Below, one piece after another: positions 19,494 to 27,986 of a stretch of 64,000 nucleotides of DNA. The notes under the pieces are model-generated. The model worked only from the letters and a program-made list of their open reading frames with translations, made no database searches and was not told the DNA's origin. Position 1 is the first letter of the stretch. Each line of letters starts with the position of its first letter. Origin of the DNA: Pseudomonas entomophila (lineage in GTDB: Bacteria > Pseudomonadota > Gammaproteobacteria > Pseudomonadales > Pseudomonadaceae); NCBI RefSeq assembly GCF_013523125.1, contig NZ_JAAMQJ010000013.1, positions 40,706-104,705 of the forward strand, in the 5' to 3' direction. The position numbers and the translations under genes are program-made.

Positions 19494-20456
19494 TTATCCC
19501 GGCGCGAAAGCGTCGAGGCCTGTCAGCTGCGCGGACAGTGTCCACAACCGCGCCGCCTGCTCAGGGTCCACCGCATGGGGGCGGACGCCGCGCCACGACG
19601 GTGGCTCGGACGTCTCGAGGCTCGCAATGTCGCCATCTTCGCAATACACCCCGCCTCGTCCTTGCAGTGCCGGCGAGGTCGCCGTCCACACCTGGGTCGC
19701 CGCCCCCTGCTGCACGGTCTTGAACGTCGGGTCGGCCAGTTCGCCGTTCGCATCCACCCAGCCAGCCGCCCTCATCTCCTCACGCGCCAGATGACGCTGC
19801 AAGGGCGTGAGAATCTTGCCAGGGTGCACGGCGAACGCTCGCACTCCGTGGCGCCGGCCCAGGTGGTCGAGGTGCACGGCAAACAGCGCGTTGGCCGTTT
19901 TCGACTGGCCGTAGGCCAGCCACTTGTCATAGCCCTGGGTGAAGTGAATGTCGTGCCAGCGCATGCCCGAGGCGTGATGGCCGGCCGATGACACCATCAC
20001 CACCCGCGCGCCCTTGCGCAGCGCCGGCCACAACCGATTCACCAGGGCATAATGCCCCAGATGATTGGTGGCGAACTGGCCTTCCCAGCCTTGAGCCGTG
20101 CGAAAGAGCGGGCTGGCCATGATGCCCGCGTTGCCGATCAGCACATCGATGGGCTGCGCCTGCGCCAGCAGATGCCTGGCGGACGCCTGCACACTGTCGA
20201 GGTCGGACAGGTCGAGCCGGACGATCGACACGTCAGGTAGCGCACCCAACTGGTCACGGGCGGCGTCGATGTCGCGGGCGAGCACGGTGACACGGGCGCC
20301 CGCCCTGCTCAGCGCTCGGGTCGTCTCTCGTCCCAGCCCAGAATGACCACCGGTGATCACGGCATGCAGACCGGACAACGCCTGCCCTGCCAGGACCTCG
20401 TCCGCCGTACTGCGTGCATGGAAAGGGGTATGAAGCGGGGCTTGCGTGGTCGGCAT
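19494..20456 (-). CDS. Short-chain dehydrogenase/reductase
   Basis: This 320-residue NAD(P)-dependent oxidoreductase has the glycine-rich TGGHSGLG cofactor site, the NAG motif (LIGNAGIMAS) and a catalytic Ser / Tyr / Lys set (VMVSSAGHH, then YGQSKTANA). The length and the late C-terminal part (GGVYCEDGDIA...) resemble retinol-dehydrogenase/WW-oxidoreductase-like SDRs. The start at MPTTQAPLH is chosen because AGGA lies at a good distance upstream. It is divergent from the AraC-type regulator, 104 bases between start codons, which suggests that regulator controls it. The substrate is unknown. Confidence 0.88.
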   Translation of the reverse strand: MPTTQAPLHTPFHARSTADEVLAGQALSGLHAVITGGHSGLGRETTRALSRAGARVTVLARDIDAARDQLGALPDVSIVRLDLSDLDSVQASARHLLAQAQPIDVLIGNAGIMASPLFRTAQGWEGQFATNHLGHYALVNRLWPALRKGARVVMVSSAGHHASGMRWHDIHFTQGYDKWLAYGQSKTANALFAVHLDHLGRRHGVRAFAVHPGKILTPLQRHLAREEMRAAGWVDANGELADPTFKTVQQGAATQVWTATSPALQGRGGVYCEDGDIASLETSEPPSWRGVRPHAVDPEQAARLWTLSAQLTGLDAFAPG

Positions 20457-20560
20457 GGCAGGTTCCTGCAAAAGGCGAATGGAAGCGACCATTGTCTAGC
20501 TTGGCGTGCGGACGTTGAATGCCGCAGACTCTTGCATTCTGTCGCGATCGTCTCACATTC

Positions 20561-21487
20561 ATGGACCCACTCTCCGAAGCGTTGTCGCAGGTCAGCGCAC
20601 GCAGCGCCGTTTTCGCCGGGTTGAAGGCCGGTGGCCCCTGGGCCATCGATTTTCCGGCGCCGGACGGCATCAAATTCAATGCCGTGCTGGAAGGCGAGTG
20701 CTGGCTGCGCGTCGAAGGCCTGCCAGCCCCGATGCGGGTGCGTGCGGGTGATGGTTTCCTGCTGCCACGCGGTCGCGCGTTCTCGTTGTGCAGCCACCTT
20801 GACCTACCGGCGGTGCCGGCGGACACGGTGTACCACCTCGCGGTCGATGGCATTGCCCGCTGTGGTTCGGGCAAGGACTTTTTTCTCATCGGCGGTCGGT
20901 TCGATTTCGCCGAGCAGGCAGCGTTTCTGTTCGACGGCCTACCGGCGGCTGTACTCATCGAGGGTGGCTCGCAACAGGCCTGCGTGCTCCAGTGGGCGCT
21001 GCAGCGCATGGCCCATGAACTCGGGCACCCGGCTCTGGGGGGTGCCCTGGTCATTCAGCACCTGGGGCATCTCATGTTGGTACAGGCCCTGCGGCTGTAC
21101 CTGATGCAAGACGCAGCCGTCGCGCCCAGTGGGTTGCGGGCAATGGGCGACCCGCGCATCGGCGCTAGCCTTCATGCGATCCATGCAGACCCTGCTCACC
21201 CGTGGACGGTCGAGCGACTGGCTCGAATCGCAGGCATGTCGCGCTCCAGCTTCGCCTTGCGCTTCAAACGCACGTCGGGCCTGGCGCCTCTGGAGTACGT
21301 GAGCCGCTGGCGGATGCACAAGGCGATGAAGGCGCTGCGTACCACGCAAGCGGCCGTCTCGACGATCGGCCAGCAGCTCGGCTATGCCTCCGACAGTGCC
21401 TTCAGCCATGCCTTCAAGCGTCTGCTGAACTGCTCGCCGCTTCAGTACCGGCAGGGATGGATCCAGACCCGCGCAACCCACGACTGA
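20561..21487 (+). CDS. AraC-family transcriptional regulator with cupin sensor domain
   Basis: The protein is 308 residues from MDPLSEALSQV. The N-terminal half is a cupin-type ligand-binding domain (GECWLRVEG, AGDGFLLPRGRAFSL). The C-terminal 100 residues are an AraC double helix-turn-helix (WTVERLARIAGMSRSSFALRFK and IGQQLGYASDSAFSHAFKR). Family members often regulate an adjacent divergent oxidoreductase gene, here the SDR. The longer frame from 20519 adds 14 residues unlike the family start, so I use the internal Met. Confidence 0.88.
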   Translation: MDPLSEALSQVSARSAVFAGLKAGGPWAIDFPAPDGIKFNAVLEGECWLRVEGLPAPMRVRAGDGFLLPRGRAFSLCSHLDLPAVPADTVYHLAVDGIARCGSGKDFFLIGGRFDFAEQAAFLFDGLPAAVLIEGGSQQACVLQWALQRMAHELGHPALGGALVIQHLGHLMLVQALRLYLMQDAAVAPSGLRAMGDPRIGASLHAIHADPAHPWTVERLARIAGMSRSSFALRFKRTSGLAPLEYVSRWRMHKAMKALRTTQAAVSTIGQQLGYASDSAFSHAFKRLLNCSPLQYRQGWIQTRATHD

Positions 21488-21670
21488 GCCCGCCCCACCG
21501 CGCCTGCCTCCTGGCCTGCATGAAATTCTGCCGATGAGGGCACCTCGCTGCACGAGCTCGGTCTGTAAACCCACAGCCATTCAATAGGTCGGGGGTTTGA
21601 CTCGACACGTCCGCAAGGCTTGTCTACCCTCGCGCCTTTATCGTTTCAGCCTCTTGTCAGAAGGATCCCG

Positions 21671-22858
21671 ATGTCCGCTCCTCTTCCTCCTCTGTCGACG
21701 CCGTCGAAACCTGCCATCGCCAAGATGGAAGCCTCCATGGCCCTGGGCAGCTTCGCCATCGGCACCGGCGAATTCGCCATCATGGGCCTGATGCCCGACA
21801 TCGCCGGCAACCTCAACCTGAGCGAACCGCAGGTCGGCCATGCGATCAGTGCCTACGCCTTGGGCGTGGTGGTCGGCGCGCCGGCGTTGGCGATCCTGGG
21901 CGCCAAGCTGCTGCGCAAGCACATGCTGCTGTTGCTCATGTTGCTGTACACCCTGGGCAACCTGGCCACGGCCTTCGCGCCGTCGTTTTCCAGCCTGGTG
22001 GCGTTTCGTTTCGTCAGTGGCCTGCCGCATGGGGCCTATTTCGGTATCGCGGCCGTGGTCGCCTCGAGCATGGTGCCGAGCAACCAGCGCGCCGGTGCCG
22101 TGGCGCGGGTGATGCTGGGGCTGACCCTGGCCATGTTGCTGGGCAACCCGATCGCCACGTTCCTGGGGCAGTTCTTCGGCTGGCGCTCGGCCTTCGTGCT
22201 GGTCGGTGTGCTCGCCTTGTGCACTGTGGCGCTGGTCGCGCGGTACGTGCCGCAACCTCACGACGAAGTGCGCAGCGATCCACGCCGTGAACTGCACGCC
22301 TTCACCAAACCGCAGGTGTGGATGGCACTGGGCATCGCTTCGATCGGCTTCGCCGGCATGTTCTGTGTGTTCAGCTACCTGGCACCGACCATGCTCGAGG
22401 TGACTCAGGTATCACCGCAGTGGATTCCATTCGGGCTGGCCGCCTTCGGGCTCGGTGGCATCGTCGGCAACATCGCCGGCGGCAAGCTGTTCGACCGGCT
22501 GGGCTTTCGGGCCGTCGGGCTGGTACTGATCTGGTCGATGCTGGTGCTGGTGTTCTTCTCGTTCGCTGCCCACTCGCTGTGGACCCTGTTGCCCGCTGTG
22601 GCGTTGGTGGGGACCATGATCGCCCTGGCGGCGCCACTGCAGATCCGCCTGATGGACATTGCCCACGAAGCGCCCAGCCTGGCAGCCGCCTCGAACCATG
22701 CGGCGTTCAACCTGGCCAACGCCTTGGGCCCCTGGCTCGGCGGGCTGGCGATCACGGCAGGCCTGGGCTGGACCAGCACCGGTTACATCGGCGCGGCAGC
22801 CGCCCTCGGTGGGCTGGTGCTGTTTTTCATTGCACGCCGGATGAAAGACGGGCACTGA
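21671..22858 (+). CDS. MFS transporter, AraJ-like DHA1 exporter
   Basis: The 395-residue inner-membrane transporter has 12 predicted helices. It carries GEFAIMGLMPDIA near the N-terminus and the loop GAKLLRKH, as in AraJ/YdhP-type drug:H+ or arabinose-efflux-like MFS proteins. The start is at MSAPLPPL, which has AAGGA eight bases upstream; the upstream in-frame Met at 21620 lacks such a site. The substrate is unknown. It converges on the Tus-like gene. Confidence 0.85.
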   Translation: MSAPLPPLSTPSKPAIAKMEASMALGSFAIGTGEFAIMGLMPDIAGNLNLSEPQVGHAISAYALGVVVGAPALAILGAKLLRKHMLLLLMLLYTLGNLATAFAPSFSSLVAFRFVSGLPHGAYFGIAAVVASSMVPSNQRAGAVARVMLGLTLAMLLGNPIATFLGQFFGWRSAFVLVGVLALCTVALVARYVPQPHDEVRSDPRRELHAFTKPQVWMALGIASIGFAGMFCVFSYLAPTMLEVTQVSPQWIPFGLAAFGLGGIVGNIAGGKLFDRLGFRAVGLVLIWSMLVLVFFSFAAHSLWTLLPAVALVGTMIALAAPLQIRLMDIAHEAPSLAAASNHAAFNLANALGPWLGGLAITAGLGWTSTGYIGAAAALGGLVLFFIARRMKDGH

Positions 22859-22869
22859 GGTTTGCCCGA

Positions 22870-22895
22870 CCTGGACGCTCTCCGGGGCGTCCAGG
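22870..22895. terminator. Bidirectional hairpin between convergent genes
   Basis: CCTGGACGC and GCGTCCAGG form a perfect 9-bp stem with an 8-base loop, 12 bases after the MFS stop and 8 before the Tus-like stop. It has no long T-run on either side, but its position between convergent genes supports a terminator role. Confidence 0.65.
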
Positions 22896-22902
22896 CCCTC
22901 GT

Positions 22903-23877
22903 TCAGGTGGGTTCGTAGACCACACCACCGAGTCGATAGGTCGAATGCAGCGCGCCCTCCTTCACGGGTGCTTCGGCCTGGGTCGACTGGCCTTTCGGCC
23001 CTGGCAAATACATGTGGCGTTGCGGCCACACCTCCTGCCGGGTCTTGACGTCACGCCGCCGCTCGCCGCGCGCGGCCTTGTCGAAGTGCTTCAGGTCACT
23101 CAGCTTCATCTGCCCGTCCCCGGCCAGCACGAATACGGGCAGGTTGGCCTTGGGCTGCGCGTCCCATTTCCTGCCGGTAGGACCGAACCACAAGGTGCAC
23201 CGGGGATGGGGGGCGATCTGCTTGTGCTTGATCAGCACGTCGGCGTCGTCGAGTCGGATGATGGCGGCCAGGTCCAGGTATTCGGGTGTCTGCTGTACCG
23301 GAATGTCTTCGGCCGCCGCGCGCAGCTTGGCCGCCTGGGCCAACTGTTCGCGCACCTTGGCCACCCGGATGCGTTCGGTGCTGGTGGTGTGCCCTGCCCA
23401 GGTGAACGAGATGCGCCGGGGGGCGCCATCGAACACGTGCAGCGTGCGTTGCAACTGCTTGGTGTTGAACAACGACGACCCCAAGGCCTTGCGCATCAGT
23501 TTCGGGCGCATGTCCGGGGCCAGGTTCTGGGCGACACGCTCGGCCTCGATGGCGTCCATCAACGCGAGCTTGGCCGTATTGACCGCCATGGCCAGCGGCA
23601 ACACCGACGCGCTGAGCTGGAAGTAGCCCGGCAGGCGCATCACCGTACCGGGCGCCTGGTCGATGTCGCGCTGGAACGTGCGCAATGCCACGACCGTCGC
23701 GTCGATGGCCTGCTGGCCCGTCAGCGCTTCGACCTCAATGACGTCTGGGGTGCGTTGTTCGTGCAGGACCGGCACCTGCCAGACCTTGCCAGCGACCACC
23801 AGCGACGGCCAGGTCTCGTTGAACTGGGTGACTTCGGAGAGCAGCCGTTGATAGGCGGCCTGGATGGCGTCGTACAT
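22903..23877 (-). CDS. tus: Tus-like DNA replication terminus site-binding protein
   Basis: The 324-residue protein resembles enterobacterial Tus (309 residues), the monomeric protein that binds Ter DNA and stops DnaB helicase from one side. Similarity recalled by eye runs along the chain. RLPGYFQLS (81-89) matches RLPGVLCYQ of E. coli Tus. [22 protein letters not shown] (142-163) matches [34 protein letters not shown] (226-236) matches ARVWYKGDQ, and PQRHMYLPG (285-293) matches IPRLHLYVAD. The residue equivalent to the E. coli lock-forming His144 is not evident. The gene stands alone, ends convergent to the MFS gene, and two Ter-like repeats lie upstream, as TerB does at E. coli tus. A plasmid- or island-derived origin is possible. 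Confidence 0.75.
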   Translation of the reverse strand: [324 protein letters not shown]

Positions 23878-24000
23878 GGTGAGGCCCTCGTAGGGAGGTC
23901 ATGGAGGCGGTGAAAATCGCTTGTGGCCCCCTCTTTCTGATGACTGCTTTTGATGCATGGGGTCTTGCAGGTTTGGATGTGGTTCAGAGCCTGCCTTTAT

Positions 24001-24015
24001 TGGGGTGGTATAAAA
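24001..24015 (+). promoter_or_regulatory. Ter-like repeat, copy 1
   Basis: TGGGGTGGTATAAAA lies 124 bases upstream of the Tus-like start codon. Its first 12 bases are identical to copy 2 at 24171, in the same orientation and exactly 170 bases apart. The pattern G-T-x-G-T-A followed by A/T-rich bases recalls the E. coli Ter core (GTTGTAAC then TAAA). Whether the protein binds it is inference. Confidence 0.45.
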
Positions 24016-24029
24016 TTTATAGGGTCACT

Positions 24030-24060
24030 ATGCCTTTGTCAAAAGGCATGGCGATTTTTT
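24030..24060 (+). terminator. Hairpin with T-tract upstream of the Tus-like gene
   Basis: ATGCCTTT and AAAGGCAT form a perfect 8-bp stem around GTCA, and six T follow after five bases. On the plus strand it has terminator shape, yet no plus-strand gene is known to end here. It may instead isolate the tus-like promoter or be a protein-binding palindrome. Confidence 0.45.
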
Positions 24061-24170
24061 GCCGGCGCAAGAGCACATCCGTACTCCGCAGTATAGGAAG
24101 GAAGAGGCCGCCGTGTCATTCATGGACGGGGGTACCGCCGTGGGACCCGATTCGCGGCGCCCCGTTTTGC

Positions 24171-24185
24171 TGGGGTGGTATATAA
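24171..24185 (+). promoter_or_regulatory. Ter-like repeat, copy 2
   Basis: TGGGGTGGTATATAAAG begins here. Aligned with the E. coli Ter core TATGTTGTAACTAAA, ten of fifteen positions agree (GGGGTGGTATATAAA), including G-T, G-T-A and TAAA. A perfect palindrome GGGAGGCCTCCC follows at 24193-24204. It is the better Ter candidate of the two. Confidence 0.45.
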
Positions 24186-24213
24186 AGCAGTGGGGAGGCC
24201 TCCCACCCGCCCA

Positions 24214-24239
24214 CAAAAAAAGAGCACGCCTGTGCTCTT
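24214..24239 (-). terminator. Rho-independent terminator of the dehydrogenase gene
   Basis: On the minus strand AGAGCAC, a 4-base loop and GTGCTCT form a perfect 7-bp stem followed by seven T. It lies about 48 bases after the stop of the zinc dehydrogenase gene. Confidence 0.85.
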
Positions 24240-24286
24240 CGATCCAAGCGGTGACGGCAGCGTCAGCACGCTGCCCTCCCCTGCGG

Positions 24287-25426
24287 TCATTTCCCTGGCT
24301 TGAGCACCACTTTGGTCCAGCCGTCGTCGCGGGCATCGAAATGGCGATAGGCCTCCGGCCCCTGCTCCAGCCCCAGGCTGTGCGAGATGATCTGCGAGGG
24401 CTTGGCCCGGCCATGGTGGATCAACTCGGCAAGACGCCGGTTGTAGGCCTTGACGTTCGCTTGCCCTGTACGGATCTGCTGCCCCTTGAACCAGAACGAA
24501 CCGAAGTCGAAGGCCATCTTGCCTTCTTTGGCCAGATCACTCTGCGCACCGGGATCCTGGGGCACGAACACCCCTACGACACCGATGCCACCGGTCGCCC
24601 GCGTCGAGGCTACCAGGTTGTTCATGGTCAGGTGGTTGGCTTCATGACCGTGACGATCGCAGCACTGGTAACCGACGCACTCGCAGCCCCGATCGGTCCC
24701 CTTGCCATGGGTCAGGTTAAGGATCTGCTCGACGGCCTTGTCCTCGGCCGAGTTGATCGGCGTGGCCCCCAGTTGCGCGGCCAGCTTCAGGCGATCGGGA
24801 TGGTGATCGACCACGAACACTTGGGCGGCGCCTTTGATCATGGCGGCATGGGCTGCCATCAAGCCGACAGGGCCGGCGCCGTAGATCGCGATGCTCTCCC
24901 CTGGCTGCAAGCCTGCCAGCTCGGTGGCGTGCCATCCCGTGGGGAAGATGTCCGACAGCATCACGTAGTCGTCTTCACGCTCCTGGGCATCTTCCGGCAG
25001 TACCAGGCAGTTGAAATCGCCATAGGGGACCCGCAGCAGCTCGGCTTGGCCGCCGGCGAAGGTGCCCATGTCGGCGAAGCCATAGGCGGCGCCTACCGAC
25101 CCTGGGTTCACGGTCAGGCAAAAGCCGGTCAGGCCACGTTCACAGTTGTCGCAGAAGCCACAGCCGATGTTGAACGGCAGGCAGACGCGGTCGCCGATCT
25201 TGACCCGGTCGACCCCGACGCCGACCTCGATGACTTCGCCCAGGTTCTCGTGGCCGAAGATGCGGCCCTGTTCGAAGGAGGTGCGGCCTTCGTACATGTG
25301 CAGGTCCGAGCCGCAGATGTTGGTGGTGGTGACCCTGACCAGTACGTCGGTGGGCTTTTCGATCTTCGCGTCGGGCACGTTCTGGACGGATACATCGCGG
25401 GGCCCGTTATAGACGATCGCTTTCAT
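24287..25426 (-). CDS. Glutathione-independent formaldehyde dehydrogenase-type zinc enzyme
   Basis: The 379-residue protein belongs to the zinc-dependent medium-chain dehydrogenases. It has the catalytic-zinc block CGSDLHMYEGR and GHENLGEV, the structural-zinc cysteines (CGFCDNCERGLTGFC) and the NAD site AIYGAGPVGLMAAHAA followed by VFVVDHHPDRL. The stretch DRGCECVGYQCC and the domain order match proteins annotated as glutathione-independent formaldehyde dehydrogenases, which oxidise formaldehyde with bound NAD; other aldehydes or alcohols are possible. GGAGTC sits just before the start codon. It appears to be a single-gene unit with its own terminator. Confidence 0.85.
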   Translation of the reverse strand: MKAIVYNGPRDVSVQNVPDAKIEKPTDVLVRVTTTNICGSDLHMYEGRTSFEQGRIFGHENLGEVIEVGVGVDRVKIGDRVCLPFNIGCGFCDNCERGLTGFCLTVNPGSVGAAYGFADMGTFAGGQAELLRVPYGDFNCLVLPEDAQEREDDYVMLSDIFPTGWHATELAGLQPGESIAIYGAGPVGLMAAHAAMIKGAAQVFVVDHHPDRLKLAAQLGATPINSAEDKAVEQILNLTHGKGTDRGCECVGYQCCDRHGHEANHLTMNNLVASTRATGGIGVVGVFVPQDPGAQSDLAKEGKMAFDFGSFWFKGQQIRTGQANVKAYNRRLAELIHHGRAKPSQIISHSLGLEQGPEAYRHFDARDDGWTKVVLKPGK

Positions 25427-25801
25427 GACTGACTCCTGGAATGCGGGGTGGCGAACAGTTCGCCGTCCCTAGGTCAGACGGACGGGCGCTGGCAGGGTTC
25501 AGTGCCTGGGCAGGAGGGCTGACCGGTGGCGCTAAACATTGGAGGGGCTGTGTCTTTGTGCGCTGCACCCTGCGACATCGCGGTGACGGGTTTTGTGGGC
25601 CCTGCGGGCCGACCGCGATTGAGCCTGCAGAGCCCCACCTTTTTCTGGCAGGCGCCCAGGAACCTTCCCGCCCATGGCCCACTTCGCTGGGGTAGAGGCT
25701 GTCAGCGCGCTGTACACGCGCCGCCTTGGACCAAAGGACCAAGACCGGTCTGTGTCGTTTCCCCGTACACTGCCATCCCGCCGACCGCCCAGGAGCCCCC
25801 G
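25427..25801. other. Divergent promoter region between the dehydrogenase gene and mdcR
   Basis: The 375-bp gap contains a REP-like GC hairpin at about 25594-25620 (tgtgggccctgcgggcc) and a TGTACA at about 25712. No gene was found. Promoters for both flanking genes must lie here; I cannot place them confidently. Confidence 0.5.
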
Positions 25802-26719
25802 ATGCAGATCGATGAAGAACTCACCTTGAAGAAGCTCGAGATCTTCCTGGCCTTCATGCACGCCGGTAACCTGGCGCGCGCGGCCAGTGCGCTGGACACC
25901 AGCAGCGTCAGCGTGCACCGGGCCATCCATTCGCTGGAGAACGCCCTGCGCTGCCCGCTGTTCAAGCACGAAGGTCGCAGCCTGACGCCATTGGAAAGCG
26001 CCTATGTGCTGGAGGAAAAGGCCCGCAAGCTGATCCAGGACACCAGCGAGATGGTGCGTCTGACCCGCGAGGCCGCAGGTTTCTCGTCCGAGCGCTTCAA
26101 GCTCGGTGCACTGTACTCGCTGACCGTGCGCACCGTGCCGCAGCTGATCATGGGCCTGAAGCTGCGGCGCAGCGAGCTGAACATCGACCTGACGCTCGGC
26201 TCCAACGTGGACTTGATGTACCGCCTGAAGCACCTCGAGCTGGATGCGATCCTGGTCTCGCTCGACGAAAGCACCGGTGATCTGGCCTGCGAGCAGCTGC
26301 CGCTCTTCGAGGACGAGATCTTCCTGGCCGTGCCGACCGACTCGCCGTTCGCCCAGGCCCGCGAAGTCGACCTGGCGGACTTCGCCGAGTCGACCTTCCT
26401 CACCCTCACGCCAGGGTTCGCCACCCACCGCGATGGCGAGCGGGTGTTTCGCCAGGCCGGCTTCGAGCCGAAGGTGGCCATGCAGGTGAAGGACATCTTC
26501 ACCTTGCTCAGCATGGTCAGCTCCGGCGTGGGCTACGCGCTGCTGCCCGGGCGCATCTCGGCGGTGTACGAGAACCAGATCACGCTGATCGCGCTGCGCC
26601 CGCAGTATCGCCATCGGCAGCGGATCGGCGTGGTGTTTCTCAAGGCCCGTGAGCGCGACCCCAACGTGCTCGCGCTGGTGGCCGAGTGCCGCATGTACAG
26701 CCGCCGGCACTCAGCCTGA
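25802..26719 (+). CDS. mdcR: LysR-type regulator of malonate genes, MdcR
   Basis: The 305-residue LysR-family regulator has an N-terminal winged helix (LKKLEIFLAFMHAGNLARAASALDTSSVSVHRAIHSLE) and a C-terminal periplasmic-binding-like effector domain. It converges on mdcM, the last gene of the malonate operon, and closely resembles MdcR, which activates mdc genes in response to malonate. I start at MQIDEEL, which has AGGAG upstream; a 92-codon extension in the same frame is not credible. The likely target is the region upstream of mdcA (34035-34303). Confidence 0.88.
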   Translation: MQIDEELTLKKLEIFLAFMHAGNLARAASALDTSSVSVHRAIHSLENALRCPLFKHEGRSLTPLESAYVLEEKARKLIQDTSEMVRLTREAAGFSSERFKLGALYSLTVRTVPQLIMGLKLRRSELNIDLTLGSNVDLMYRLKHLELDAILVSLDESTGDLACEQLPLFEDEIFLAVPTDSPFAQAREVDLADFAESTFLTLTPGFATHRDGERVFRQAGFEPKVAMQVKDIFTLLSMVSSGVGYALLPGRISAVYENQITLIALRPQYRHRQRIGVVFLKARERDPNVLALVAECRMYSRRHSA

Positions 26720-26732
26720 CGCCAGAGGCGCC

Positions 26733-27497
26733 CTACCCCACCAGCGCCCGTACACAGAAGTACAGCACCGACGGCCCCAGCAGGCAGCCCAGCCCGGTGT
26801 GGAAGGTCGCCGTGAGCGCCCCATAGGGCACCAGGCGCCGGTCGGTGGCCGCCAGTCCGGCGGTCACCCCGCTGACGGTGCCGGCCAGCCCGCCGAAGAC
26901 CATCGCCGAGCGCGGGTTGTCCAGGGCCAGCAGCCGCGCCGAGACCGGCGTGAAGACCATCACCAGGATGGCCTTGATCAGCCCGGTGGCGATCGACAGC
27001 GCCATCACGTCGGAACTGGCACCCAGGGCCGCACCGGTGACGGGGCCGACGATGTAGGTCACCGCACCGGCGCCGATGGTGGTCATGCTCACCGCGTCCC
27101 GGTAGCCGAACGACCAGGCCACCGCCGCGCCGACGATGAACGGCAGCACCGTGCCCAGTAGCAGCGCCACCGCGCCGATCAGGCCGGCCTTGCGGGCCTC
27201 GGTCGCCTGCACCTCGAAGGCCGTGGCGACGATGGCGAAGTCGCGCAGCATCGCCCCGCCCATCAGCCCGATACCGGAGAACAACGCCAGGTCGGCGATG
27301 CCTTTTTGCCCGCCGGTGAGGGTGCCGCCGATCCAGGCCAGCACCAGGCCGATGACGATGGCGATGGCCGAGCCGTGCACGCGGCCGAAGGTCAGGTATT
27401 TGGACAGCAGCACCGACACCCACATCACGGCGCCGACCACGGCGAAGGCGGTGATCAGGCCATTGTGTTCCAGCGCGTTGCTCAGAAGATCGATCAT
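26733..27497 (-). CDS. mdcM: Malonate transporter subunit MadM/MdcM
   Basis: The 254-residue membrane protein has about nine hydrophobic helices (SVLLSKYLTFGRVHGSAIAIVIGLVLAWIGG and similar). It is the larger half of the two-component MadLM-type malonate:Na+ or H+ symporter. It follows mdcL by one base and is the last gene of the mdc operon. The function follows from family and operon. Confidence 0.9.
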   Translation of the reverse strand: MIDLLSNALEHNGLITAFAVVGAVMWVSVLLSKYLTFGRVHGSAIAIVIGLVLAWIGGTLTGGQKGIADLALFSGIGLMGGAMLRDFAIVATAFEVQATEARKAGLIGAVALLLGTVLPFIVGAAVAWSFGYRDAVSMTTIGAGAVTYIVGPVTGAALGASSDVMALSIATGLIKAILVMVFTPVSARLLALDNPRSAMVFGGLAGTVSGVTAGLAATDRRLVPYGALTATFHTGLGCLLGPSVLYFCVRALVG

Positions 27498-27498
27498 C

Positions 27499-27927
27499 TC
27501 AGCGGCCTCCTGCCGGCACGGCCAGCGCTACTGGCTTGTCCGGTGTTGCGCCCGGCAAGGCCTCCAGCGGCTCGCCCCGGTGGGTCCGGCTGATCAGCGC
27601 GATGGTCGCGCCACACACCAGCACCGCACCCACCGCCGCCAGCAAGGCGACCGGGCCGCCATGCAGCGCCGTGACCACGTTTTGCTGTGCGGCCATGGCC
27701 ACCACGATCGGGATGTACAAGGCGCCCCAGAACCCGACGCCGAACTCGCATTCCTTGCTCAGACCGCCGTGACGGTGCATGTACAGGCGCGCGCAGATCA
27801 GCAGGATCATGGCGATGCCGACCCCGCCGACGTTGGACCGGACGCCGAGCAAGGCGCCCAGCAAATCACCGATGACGACACCGGCGAGCGTGCAGATGGC
27901 CAGCAAGGCCACTCCGTAGATGATCAT
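27499..27927 (-). CDS. mdcL: Malonate transporter subunit MadL/MdcL
   Basis: The 142-residue protein has four hydrophobic helices and is the smaller half of the malonate carrier. It begins MIIYGVALLAICTLAGVVIGDLLG and contains the MadL-typical HRHGGLSKECEFGVGFWGALYIPIVVAMAAQQNVV. The start at 27927 is supported by GAGGATAACC just upstream; the longer frame adds 21 unlikely residues. The gap from mdcH is 59 bases and mdcM follows after one base. Confidence 0.9.
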   Translation of the reverse strand: MIIYGVALLAICTLAGVVIGDLLGALLGVRSNVGGVGIAMILLICARLYMHRHGGLSKECEFGVGFWGALYIPIVVAMAAQQNVVTALHGGPVALLAAVGAVLVCGATIALISRTHRGEPLEALPGATPDKPVALAVPAGGR

Positions 27928-27986
27928 TGTGGTTATCCTCGTGATGGATCGATGTGTTTGTTCTTGTTGTTCGAAAACCCACGGCC

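Larger units (their letters stand above)
23878..24286. other. Regulatory intergenic region upstream of the Tus-like gene
   Basis: The 409-bp gap between the Tus-like gene and the formaldehyde dehydrogenase gene holds the two Ter-like repeats, the ATGCCTTT hairpin, a 12-bp palindrome and the terminator of the dehydrogenase gene. It is more AT-rich than the flanks. A 94-codon frame at 23901-24185 spans it but looks non-coding. Confidence 0.6.

Noticed and set aside
22318..23913. 531-codon plus-strand frame across the MFS gene end and the Tus-like gene
   Set aside because: Arg-rich out-of-frame translation of two real genes on opposite strands.
23901..24185. 94-codon plus-strand frame with a fair ribosome site upstream of the Tus-like gene
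   Set aside because: It runs through the Ter-like repeats and a hairpin, has atypical composition (many Trp/Cys late) and no family resemblance; it is more likely promoter DNA.
24059..25432. 457-codon plus-strand frame over the zinc dehydrogenase
   Set aside because: Antisense shadow of a clearly recognised gene; the protein shows no domain.
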